From: Methanoregula sp.
Lineage (GTDB): Archaea; Halobacteriota; Methanomicrobia; Methanomicrobiales; Methanospirillaceae
Assembly (NCBI GenBank): GCA_026394695.1
Contig: JAPKXT010000125.1
Span: 1 to 20,067, forward strand
Reading direction: 5' to 3'
Length of the DNA: 20,067 nucleotides
Part shown: positions 8,243 through 14,961 of the stretch, piece after piece
How the letters are laid out: each line of letters begins with the position of its first letter
Position numbering within the stretch: the first letter of the stretch is position 1
Notes under the pieces: generated by a model
Told to the model about the DNA's origin: nothing
Database searches by the model: none
What the model saw: only the letters and a program-made list of their open reading frames with translations
Translations under genes and position numbers: made by a program

Positions 8243-9769
8243 TTATGGAACGGTTATCGTGGTATTTGCTCCACCGGATGGAATCGTTTTCAAATCAAAC
8301 TGAATATCAACAACACCCTTGGGAGCAATAGTCGAATCCTGTTTGACCATCACACCGTTTTTATAAATCTCCAGGGCGAGTTTATCAGACGAACCATCAA
8401 TTTTCTGGATGGATACCATAACAATTCCGTTGGTTGTCGATACCTGGTAGAAAAGATCACCGGAGTTGTTCACTCCCCGCAGGTCTCCGGGAATACCAAT
8501 CGATCCCGTAAATGTTCCGGGGTACGTCACCCTCACCCATACCCCCGTTGGAGGTATCATCACCTTTCCAGGTGCTGGCGTTTCCAGAGGTGTACCGGGG
8601 GTTTTTGGTAGTGATGTAGGCAGGGTTGTCGCCTTTGTTGTCATTGCAGGGGTGGTCACATTATCTCCGGTGCCCCCGGATGGTGCGGTGGTGATGTTTG
8701 TCAGGAACACGATTCCAATAATAATTGCGATTATGGCTATGGCGATGATCCCCATCGTGCGATAATTGGGTTTACTTCCTTCAGGTACAGGATTCAAGGT
8801 TGGCGGGGGTGATTCCGGTTCTGCAGGTGCTGGTTCTTGTGCTGGCGCCAGGGGAGATTCTGCAGTCGACAGTACCGGCCAGATTACCTGGGGCGTTGAT
8901 TCCTTTTGGGATTCATGCACAGGAAGTGCGGATACAGAGGATCCAGCTTTTTGTTCGGTAGTGTTTTTCTGGAGAAGCGGCGCAGACTGGGTACGGGGCA
9001 CCGAGTCTTCAATAAGGGGTTCAATAGAATGGATTATCTGTTCGATGGGACGACTTTGTCGTTCTGCGGCAGGAATAACCGGGGGAGAGAACGGGATCTG
9101 CGCCTGAGGAGCGGCAGGTTGCGGTTCACCAGCCTTGTCTGGCACATGCATGATAGGTGTTCCACAAAGGTTGCAGAATGTTGATCTCAGGGGCACACGA
9201 TTTCCGCATCGTGAACAGAACGTACCTGATGGAAGAGACGAGGTTTCAATGGGTTTTGGGGAGACCGGGTTCTTTTCAATGATCTTACTCAGGGGACGGG
9301 CAATCTCGATCTTCTTTTTGACCGGGCGCGTACTGGCAACAACGGTGCGTGAAGGGGCAGAGACATCAGGTTTTTTTATGAGTTCTTCTTCCTGCACAGG
9401 AACTTCAGCAGGGATAAAATCCGGAACCGGAGCCGGCCTGAGACTTTCCAGTTTCTTTACCCATTCAGTGCATTCCCGTTTCCTTTCAGCACCGGCCTGG
9501 CGGGAAAATGTGATAACCATCTGGCGTTTTTCACCCGTGATGGTGTTGAGAATGAGGAGTAAAAAGGGGTCCCGTATGGCATTTTCCCCCATCTCGACAA
9601 TCCTGATGGACGTAAGGGGGATATCCTGGGGAGGGATGATATTCTTCTTGCTGTCGATAAGGATGATACGCTTATTCGTCAGTATCGCATCGAGCGAGAT
9701 TGATTTGAATTTAACGTTTCGCGTTTCAAGGATTATGGACTCGTCTTGGTCCAGTTCAGGATAGCCCAT
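8243..9769 (-). CDS. Membrane-anchored zinc-ribbon protein with N-terminal PH-like domain and outer C-terminal domain
   Basis: 508 aa, no gene name recognised. Visible order: residues 1-110, a beta-rich domain (DEDQ-rich start, then 'ILTNKRIILIDSKKNIIP...IPLTSIRIVE') that resembles bacterial/archaeal PH-like domains; a zinc ribbon with CxxC pairs at Cys185/188 and Cys199/202; a long low-complexity Pro/Glu/Ser linker (about 205-335); one strongly hydrophobic helix at about 338-358; a Thr/Pro-rich stalk (360-400); and a beta-type C-terminal domain (405-508). By the positive-inside rule the PH-like and zinc-ribbon parts would be cytoplasmic and the C-terminal domain outside. The minus-strand TATA-like AATACTTATTTGC near 9805-9817 lies about 40 nt before the start. 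The role is unknown; coupling an external event to an internal partner is a guess. Confidence 0.75.
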   Translation of the reverse strand: MGYPELDQDESIILETRNVKFKSISLDAILTNKRIILIDSKKNIIPPQDIPLTSIRIVEMGENAIRDPFLLLILNTITGEKRQMVITFSRQAGAERKRECTEWVKKLESLRPAPVPDFIPAEVPVQEEELIKKPDVSAPSRTVVASTRPVKKKIEIARPLSKIIEKNPVSPKPIETSSLPSGTFCSRCGNRVPLRSTFCNLCGTPIMHVPDKAGEPQPAAPQAQIPFSPPVIPAAERQSRPIEQIIHSIEPLIEDSVPRTQSAPLLQKNTTEQKAGSSVSALPVHESQKESTPQVIWPVLSTAESPLAPAQEPAPAEPESPPPTLNPVPEGSKPNYRTMGIIAIAIIAIIIGIVFLTNITTAPSGGTGDNVTTPAMTTKATTLPTSLPKTPGTPLETPAPGKVMIPPTGVWVRVTYPGTFTGSIGIPGDLRGVNNSGDLFYQVSTTNGIVMVSIQKIDGSSDKLALEIYKNGVMVKQDSTIAPKGVVDIQFDLKTIPSGGANTTITVP

Positions 9770-9847
9770 GGTATCACAGTCTTACCTATAGGTGCGTTAT
9801 CTGCAGCAAATAAGTATTCGTTACGTATCCTTTTCGCTGTACAGATA

Positions 9848-9858
9848 TAAAAAAAAGA
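9848..9858 (-). terminator. T-rich transcription end after serS
   Basis: On the minus strand, directly after the serS stop codon, there is an uninterrupted run of T residues followed by ATATCTG. Archaeal transcription commonly ends at such oligo-T tracts. No hairpin is obvious. Confidence 0.4.
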
Positions 9859-11136
9859 TCAGAGATATTCCTGCCCGTTCATATAGGGATGCAGCACTTC
9901 CGGAATTTCCACCTGACCTTCTTTGTCCTGGAAGTTCTCAAGAATGGCACGAATGACCCGTGAAGTGGCAATTGCTGTCGAATTGAGGGTATGAACGGAT
10001 TGTTTTGATTCAAAGTCGCCCTTGTCCCTCACTTTGATATTGAGACGGACTGCCTGGTAGGCTGTACAGTTCGAGCAGGAAACAACTTCCCTGTACGCAT
10101 TCTCGCGGGGCATCCATGCCTCTATATCATATTTTTTGGCGGCAACAGTCCCAATATCTCCCGTGCAGATGGAAACGACACGGTAAGGAATCCGGAGTTT
10201 CTGGAACATCTCTTCAGCATTTGCCAGCAGTTCCTCGTGTATCGGCCATGAATCCTCTGGCTTGCAGAATACAAACTGTTCGACCTTGGTGAACTGGTGG
10301 ACACGGAACAGACCTTTGGTGTCAAGGCCGTGGGCACCAATCTCACGCCGGAAGCAGGCTGAGATGCCCGCAAGACGGAGAGGGAGATCTTTTTCTTCAA
10401 AGATCTCGTCCCGGTACATTGCACCAATCGGATGCTCGCTGGTGGCAATCAGGTATGCATCGTCACCGTCAATTTTATACATGACTTTTTCAAAATCGCC
10501 AAGGTCGGTGACACCTTCATACGATACCCGGTTGATCATGAACGGGGGGATGACCGGCAGGAAGCCTTTTTGTGATAACAGGTCCAGTGCAAAGCGCTGG
10601 AGTGCCATATCCAGCAGGACCAGGCTGCCTTTCAGGAAATAAAAACCTGCCCCGGATATTTTTGTTGCCCGCTCGAAATCCGCCCAGCCGCGTTCAGCTG
10701 CCAGCTGCCCATGGTTCTTTAATTCAAAATCAACTATCCGCGGTGTACCCACGCGGCTGATCTCAACGTTCTCTGAATCGTCCTTCCCCACCGGAACACT
10801 GTCATGCAGGATATTGGGCAGGCGCATCAGGTAGTTGTGGATCGTATCAGCAATTTCTTCTCGTTTGGCATCGTGATCCTTGATCTTCTGGGGAAGATTT
10901 GCCGCTTCAGCCATGAGAACTGCAGCGTCCTGTCCGGCTTTTCGTACTACGTTGATCTCGCGGGCTATCGTATTGCGGCGCTGGCGCAGGAGATCTGTCT
11001 CGATTTTGAGTTCGCGCGAGCGTGCATCCTTGTTGAGCAGGTCCTCTACCCATGCGAGCTTCTCTGTGTCATTGCGCTTCCGGAGATCTGCCCTGACCAC
11101 TTCCGGGTTGGAGCGTACGAACCTGATGTCAAGCAT
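9859..11136 (-). CDS. serS: Serine--tRNA ligase (standard type)
   Basis: 425 aa, normal for SerRS. It charges tRNA-Ser with serine through seryl-adenylate and also supplies Ser-tRNA(Sec) where selenocysteine is used. The N-terminal MLDIRFVRSNPEVVRADLRKR and the following roughly 80 residues form the long antiparallel coiled-coil arm that grips the tRNA. In the class II catalytic core, TSEHP (232-236), motif 2 CFRREIGAHGLDTKGLFRVHQF (split around residues 261-282) and motif 3 TSRVIRAILENFQ (391-403) are present. This is the ordinary bacterial/eukaryotic/archaeal form, not the zinc-dependent SerRS found in some methanogens. The start ATG at 11136 matches the family N-terminus. It is transcribed toward the zinc-ribbon gene but is separated from it by a T-run and a promoter. 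Confidence 0.96.
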   Translation of the reverse strand: MLDIRFVRSNPEVVRADLRKRNDTEKLAWVEDLLNKDARSRELKIETDLLRQRRNTIAREINVVRKAGQDAAVLMAEAANLPQKIKDHDAKREEIADTIHNYLMRLPNILHDSVPVGKDDSENVEISRVGTPRIVDFELKNHGQLAAERGWADFERATKISGAGFYFLKGSLVLLDMALQRFALDLLSQKGFLPVIPPFMINRVSYEGVTDLGDFEKVMYKIDGDDAYLIATSEHPIGAMYRDEIFEEKDLPLRLAGISACFRREIGAHGLDTKGLFRVHQFTKVEQFVFCKPEDSWPIHEELLANAEEMFQKLRIPYRVVSICTGDIGTVAAKKYDIEAWMPRENAYREVVSCSNCTAYQAVRLNIKVRDKGDFESKQSVHTLNSTAIATSRVIRAILENFQDKEGQVEIPEVLHPYMNGQEYL

Positions 11137-11181
11137 TGATTTTACCTTCTTGTGTATGCGAATCTATGGTAATATTGCATG

Positions 11182-11189
11182 AATATACA
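11182..11189 (-). promoter_or_regulatory. serS: TATA element of serS
   Basis: On the minus strand, TGTATATTC lies about 46-53 nt upstream of the serS ATG. This places a transcription start roughly 20-25 nt before the codon. It is the best TATA-like element in this gap. Confidence 0.55.
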
Positions 11190-11198
11190 TCATAATCT

Positions 11199-11228
11199 AT
11201 CGCCTTTGCACTTAAATCGCCTTTGCAC
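11199..11228. repeat. Tandem 13-nt direct repeat upstream of the serS TATA box
   Basis: ATCGCCTTTGCAC occurs at 11199-11211 and again, unchanged, at 11216-11228, giving a 17-nt period. It sits immediately upstream (minus sense) of the serS TATA element. It could be a tandem binding site for a regulator or a short duplication; the sequence alone cannot decide. Confidence 0.6.
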
Positions 11229-11374
11229 GTGTCCTGAACAGGTGACTGGTTCTCCAACCCTGGTTGTACTGCCTGCAGGATTCCTCAATGTTGATCCTTT
11301 TTTTAGTTGATATGAAAAAGTTCGCTGGTAAATATCCCAATCATTAAATCATTGGAGAGAAATGGGAATGTAAT

Positions 11375-11749
11375 ATGCAATCTGGTCTGATCCTGCTGTT
11401 TGTGTACAATATTGACCGCGGAAACCTCTCGGCTATGGCAGACTACCAAAAAAGTTCAATACCAGGAAAATCCCCGCCGTGTAATCTTTATGCCTTGATC
11501 TTCAGTCCTGTTGGCATGAAAAAGGGATGGAAACGTTTCATAAATGATCTTGGAATTCCCTCTAGATTCCTGTATCGCGATGAATTTTTTCTGGAGACCG
11601 GAACTGAAAAACAATCGTATCCTGCCGTTTACCTCCAGTCCGGAAAATTGGTCCAGGAGATGATTACTGCAGATGAGATCAATCATCTGGATTCGGTAGA
11701 TTCTCTCATACTTCTTGTGACCCAGAGACTGATACACTACAAAAAATGA
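11375..11749 (+). CDS. Small uncharacterised protein, possibly a degenerate member of a CxLCALT-type family
   Basis: 124 aa, no gene name recognised. The sequence begins with a hydrophobic strand (LILLFVYNID) and includes CNLYALIFSPVGMKKGWKRF and LPSRFLYRDEFF-like segments (residues about 40-75). From memory these resemble small bacterial and archaeal proteins containing a 'CxLCALTxG...WxxFL...HRDEF' pattern, but here the second Cys is replaced by Tyr; this similarity is not verified. There is no signal peptide or membrane helix. The start ATG follows GGGAATG with short spacing. TATA-like TTGATATGAAAAAG near 11308-11321 may drive it. It stands alone, and a T-run follows at 11754-11760. Confidence 0.6.
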   Translation: MQSGLILLFVYNIDRGNLSAMADYQKSSIPGKSPPCNLYALIFSPVGMKKGWKRFINDLGIPSRFLYRDEFFLETGTEKQSYPAVYLQSGKLVQEMITADEINHLDSVDSLILLVTQRLIHYKK

Positions 11750-12026
11750 TTCATTTTTTTATCGCCAGACTTCCCGGATGCGTCCGGAATAAACGCTGTC
11801 AACACCTTCCATGCAGGAAGCAGAGCGTATTTTTCCCATTTTTTCCTGAAAACCCGGTTGCTGCTTCTGACTTTTCATGATGTGTTGTGGGGGGGTTACC
11901 AGGAACTCTCCCTCCCGATTTGATTGACTGCATTCAGTACCGTTGTTGTAATAACAATATCCGGAAGCGCCGGTGTGAAGTCGGATAGTTTAACTTGAGG
12001 AAAAAGTAACAATACCTTTTATAACC

Positions 12027-13232
12027 ATGGCAGGAAACAATCCCATTGAGCCAGAAAAGAACCTGAAAAATGAATACCTGAAGTTAGTGACGACATTAAA
12101 AAAACCCCTCACCAGTCATGAAAACAGGTTATTTGAACAAATTCAAACAAAATTTTCAAAAAAAGGATTTCGTCTGGATATCAATACATCAGAGATCATC
12201 GTCTATCTGCAGGCAATTGAATTTGAAGTATTCAGGGATTATATCCTGGATTTGTTGGCTGACCTGGAAAAAAATCCCGAATCTTCACCAGTGGATCCGA
12301 CACTATTTTTAAAAATTATTGAAGAAATTTCCCGCATTAAAAGTTATGGGATTAAAGGGGGGAAACGATGGTATGTGACCTACAATGATGAGAGAAAGGT
12401 TAAAGACCGGCAATCAAAAGTTAACAGGAGGGGATTATACTATTACGCCCGGAATACCACGTTTTCAAAGAACAATAACGAGTTGCCAAAAAGATATGAA
12501 AACCTGATAATCAATGATGACAGTGAATCGGTGTTAAAACAATTGCCTGACAATTGTATTGACCTTGTCATTACATCACCGCCCTATAATTTTGGTCTTG
12601 GATATGATACTTCTTCAGACGGGGTGAACTGGGAACTCTATTTTAATAAACTGTTCGCGGTTCTTGATGAATGCATCCGGGTGGTAAAATTCGGGGGGAG
12701 GATCATTATCAACATCCAGCCGCTCTTTTCAGATTATATCCCCAGTCACCATATTATTTCACATCACTTCATGCAGAAAAAAATGATCTGGAAAGGAGAA
12801 ATTCTCTGGGAAAAAAACAATTATAATTGTAAGTATTGTGCATGGGGGAGCTGGAAGAGTCCGTCTAGCCCTTACCTGAAATATACCTGGGAATTTCTGG
12901 AAATTTTTGCAAAAGGGGATATTAAAAAATCCGGAAAATCTGAAGATATCGACATAACTGAAGATGAATTTAAACGATGGGTTGTGGCAAAATGGTCCAT
13001 TGCACCGGAACGAAAGATGGATCACTATGATCATCCTGCCATGTTTCCCGAAGAGCTGGTGACAAGAGCGCTCAAATTATTCAGTTTTGCGGGTGACGTG
13101 GTTCTCGATCCATTCAATGGTGCAGGTACTACCTGTGTGGCTGCAAAAAAGACACAACGGAAATTTATGGGAATTGACATCTCAAAAAAATATTGTGAGA
13201 TGGCCAAAAAAAGAGTGAAGGAAATTCTCTAG
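12027..13232 (+). CDS. Beta-class DNA methyltransferase (N4-cytosine or N6-adenine), apparently solitary
   Basis: 401 aa. The C-terminal catalytic half transfers a methyl group from S-adenosylmethionine to an exocyclic amino group in DNA. Catalytic motif IV TSPPY is at residues 183-187 and comes before the SAM-binding motif I DPFNGAGTT at 361-369; this order defines the beta class. TSPPY and the GSWKSPSSP segment (274-282) favour N4-cytosine. Residues 1-150 form a helical, charged N-terminal region with no family I recognise, possibly for target or partner recognition. No endonuclease gene is adjacent, so it looks like an orphan methyltransferase. The start lacks a nearby Shine-Dalgarno, and TTTATA lies only about 5 nt upstream, so translation may be leaderless or the promoter further up. 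The coding sequence is AT-richer than the cfb genes, suggesting transfer. Confidence 0.88.
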   Translation: MAGNNPIEPEKNLKNEYLKLVTTLKKPLTSHENRLFEQIQTKFSKKGFRLDINTSEIIVYLQAIEFEVFRDYILDLLADLEKNPESSPVDPTLFLKIIEEISRIKSYGIKGGKRWYVTYNDERKVKDRQSKVNRRGLYYYARNTTFSKNNNELPKRYENLIINDDSESVLKQLPDNCIDLVITSPPYNFGLGYDTSSDGVNWELYFNKLFAVLDECIRVVKFGGRIIINIQPLFSDYIPSHHIISHHFMQKKMIWKGEILWEKNNYNCKYCAWGSWKSPSSPYLKYTWEFLEIFAKGDIKKSGKSEDIDITEDEFKRWVVAKWSIAPERKMDHYDHPAMFPEELVTRALKLFSFAGDVVLDPFNGAGTTCVAAKKTQRKFMGIDISKKYCEMAKKRVKEIL

Positions 13233-13295
13233 AGCCTTGATAAAAACGGCAACCGGGAAAAAGTATCTATGAAATAAAAAACAGAGGAAATTATC

Positions 13296-13475
13296 ATGGC
13301 GGAGAAAATAAAATGCGAGTACTGCGATAAGGATGCGGCAGGATACCAGGGATACGGGTGCTGTTCAGCCTACGTGTGCATGGACCATGCGGACACCTTC
13401 TTACGTGCCCTCAAGCCCGGTGAAAAACTGACTTCGGGTGAATGTTATTTTGAGCGGTTCAGTTCAACGGATTAA
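13296..13475 (+). CDS. 59-aa cysteine-rich putative zinc-binding protein
   Basis: A short gene starting at ATG 13296 and ending with TAA at 13475. A clear AGAGGA ribosome-binding site lies 7 nt before the start. The protein has CEYC (Cys7/Cys10), a Cys-Cys pair (22/23), Cys28 and His31 in the pattern C-x2-C-x11-C-C-x4-C-x2-H, which resembles small treble-clef or B-box/AN1-like zinc fingers. The C-terminal half (about 32-59) is polar with one further Cys50. There is no membrane segment. It begins 63 nt downstream of the methyltransferase stop on the same strand, so co-transcription is possible. The function is unknown, but the RBS and the regular Cys/His spacing support a real gene. Confidence 0.7.
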   Translation: MAEKIKCEYCDKDAAGYQGYGCCSAYVCMDHADTFLRALKPGEKLTSGECYFERFSSTD

Positions 13476-13545
13476 AACTCCTCATTAAAAAAATGCAAAC
13501 AATAAGGATATGACTCACACAAACCGGTAAGTAAAAAAATAGTTG

Positions 13546-13738
13546 TTATATTTTGAATTTTTTTCCCATATTTTGCATTTTAGGGAGTTATAGTCCCCAC
13601 CAGCACCGTATACATACCAGATTCGCATCTGATACGGATACGAGCATATCTGGTTCTGCATAACAACAGGTTATGATTGCCTGACGGCCGGGAACCCAAA
13701 CTCCAGTAAATCAGAGCCTTCTGCCATGCGGATTTTTT
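13546..13738 (+). ncRNA. Candidate structured RNA in a convergent intergenic gap
   Basis: This gap lies between two convergent genes and needs no promoter, yet TTATATTTT (13546-13554) looks like a TATA box that would start a transcript near 13575. Three hairpins follow: GGGA/TCCC (13583-13597); ACCAGAT/ATCTGGT (13616-13654) with a second inner helix CGCATC/GATACG (13624-13642, one mismatch); and CATAAC/GTTATG (13659-13675). A T6 run at 13733-13738 could end it. No open reading frame of note is present. It could instead be a run of regulatory or decayed sequence. No known RNA family is recognised. Confidence 0.3.
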
Positions 13739-13768
13739 ACCTGTTTTGAGGACTTATGCGGGGATGTT

Positions 13769-14215
13769 TCAACGTTTCCAGACATCCATGCTTGACATGT
13801 TCTTGCCGTGGTACGTGATCTCGCCTGCCGTGAACACGAGCACGACAAAATCGGGATTTTCGGGAGTTTTGAAGAACTGTTCGAACATCGGGTTCCAGTA
13901 CTTCTTCTTTGTTGCAATATCTTCGTGGATCTTACCCTTTGCCTTGACCTCGACATACGGGTCGGAGAACTCCTTTCCTGACCAGGTGGCTAATGCCACG
14001 TCAGAGTTTTTCTTTAATTGTTCAACCTTCTTTGAGGCCTTCATCGTCGCGCCGACAATAGTCATATCGGGAAAGCCGGCAAGTACCATGAAACGGACTG
14101 CCGGCAGCTTACCGTCCAGCGTGGCAACGGCAGTAACGTGGGGTCCGGCGATTACTTCCAGAATCTTATCTTTGAGTGTCATACGGCTCATTCTGTTCAT
14201 GATCGTGATAAACAT
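13769..14215 (-). CDS. Pyridoxamine-5'-phosphate-oxidase-like FMN-binding split-barrel protein
   Basis: 148 aa at most; in-frame ATGs at 14215, 14200, 14191 and 14182 are all possible and no ribosome-binding site decides between them. The pattern LKDKILEVIAGPHVTAVATL, then MVLAGFPDMTIVGATMKASKKVEQLKKN, VALATWSG and VEVKAKGKI is that of small PNPOx-like/general-stress-protein-26-like split barrels that bind FMN or F420 and act in redox or stress chemistry. It is not a true PdxH. The gene lies 75 nt downstream of the broken lon gene on the same strand, with a hairpin in the gap. The cofactor and substrate cannot be read from the sequence. Confidence 0.8.
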   Translation of the reverse strand: MFITIMNRMSRMTLKDKILEVIAGPHVTAVATLDGKLPAVRFMVLAGFPDMTIVGATMKASKKVEQLKKNSDVALATWSGKEFSDPYVEVKAKGKIHEDIATKKKYWNPMFEQFFKTPENPDFVVLVFTAGEITYHGKNMSSMDVWKR

Positions 14216-14229
14216 AACGATTGGGGCAG

Positions 14230-14273
14230 AGGAGGGACAAATGCATCATCGCTGCATCATGACGGACCCTCCT
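14230..14273 (-). promoter_or_regulatory. Two-part hairpin between lon and the split-barrel gene
   Basis: AGGAGGG (14230-14236) pairs perfectly with CCCTCCT (14267-14273), and inside it ATGCA (14241-14245) pairs with TGCAT (14253-14257). No T-run follows on the minus strand, so it is a poor intrinsic terminator. It lies 15 nt ahead of the first ATG of the split-barrel gene and may be a leader structure or processing site. Confidence 0.35.
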
Positions 14274-14289
14274 TACAACCCGACAACGA

Positions 14290-14961
14290 TCAAAGGTTGT
14301 GCACGGGCGCACAACGATTTCCTGCAGAGAGCATAACCGGTCCAGGCAGGTCAATATCCAATGCTGTTTTTAATACATCTTCAATGGTCCCTGCCAGTAC
14401 AAAGGTAAGATCATTCCTGACATCTTCAGGAACTTCTTCGAGATCTCTCTCGTTCTCTTTTGGGAGAATTACCTTTTTTATCCCGGCCCGGTGTGCTGCC
14501 AGGATTTTTTCCTTGATGCCGCCAACGGGCAATACGGCACCGCTTAACGTGATCTCCCCCGTCATAGCAGTTTTGGGGTCAACTGTCTTACCGGTGATAA
14601 GGGATGCAAGAGCAGTAAAGAGTGTTACTCCCGCAGAGGGGCCGTCCTTTGGTGTTGCACCTGATGGAACATGGATATGAACATCGCTAGCAATAAAGTC
14701 AAAACTGTTTGCAGTGTGTGCAAGTCGTGACCTGATAAGGCTCAGGGATATCTTTGCAGACTCTTTCATCACATCCCCCAGCTGGCCGGTAAGCGTAAGC
14801 TTTCCGGTTCCGGGCATAAACGTTCCTTCGATGAAGAGAATATCTCCACCAACGGGTGTCCATGCAAGTCCGGTAACGACACCCGGTACAGGCTCTTTTC
14901 GAGCCACTTCCTGCCGGATCAGCTCTTTTCCCAAAATCCCGGTGAGATTATCCGTTGTCAC
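14290..14961 (-). CDS. lon: Lon protease, C-terminal (proteolytic) fragment after frameshift
   Basis: 223 codons from the first ATG, but homology in this frame begins upstream at about 15005 (VSEKIVSGTAEQPFVV), showing it is the tail of one broken gene, not a separate gene. It holds the Lon protease domain with its Ser-Lys dyad: Ser109 in PKDGPSAGV and Lys150 in VGGIKEKIL. The substrate-entry segment and the small C-terminal helices (LPKENERDLEEVP) are normal. Alone it lacks the ATPase that drives unfolding. Initiation near 14961 has no strong ribosome-binding site. The stop lies in a small inverted repeat (GTTGTGC/GCACAAC, 14296-14315). Confidence 0.8.
   Translation of the reverse strand: MTTDNLTGILGKELIRQEVARKEPVPGVVTGLAWTPVGGDILFIEGTFMPGTGKLTLTGQLGDVMKESAKISLSLIRSRLAHTANSFDFIASDVHIHVPSGATPKDGPSAGVTLFTALASLITGKTVDPKTAMTGEITLSGAVLPVGGIKEKILAAHRAGIKKVILPKENERDLEEVPEDVRNDLTFVLAGTIEDVLKTALDIDLPGPVMLSAGNRCAPVHNL

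Noticed and set aside
9135..9764. Plus-strand frame of 209 codons opposite the zinc-ribbon gene
   Set aside because: It is antisense to a gene with zinc ribbon, membrane helix and good terminator; the translated product shows no family features.
13543..13585. CRISPR-like repetition of ATATTTTG in the AT-rich gap
   Set aside because: Only two short, imperfect copies are present with no spacer structure.
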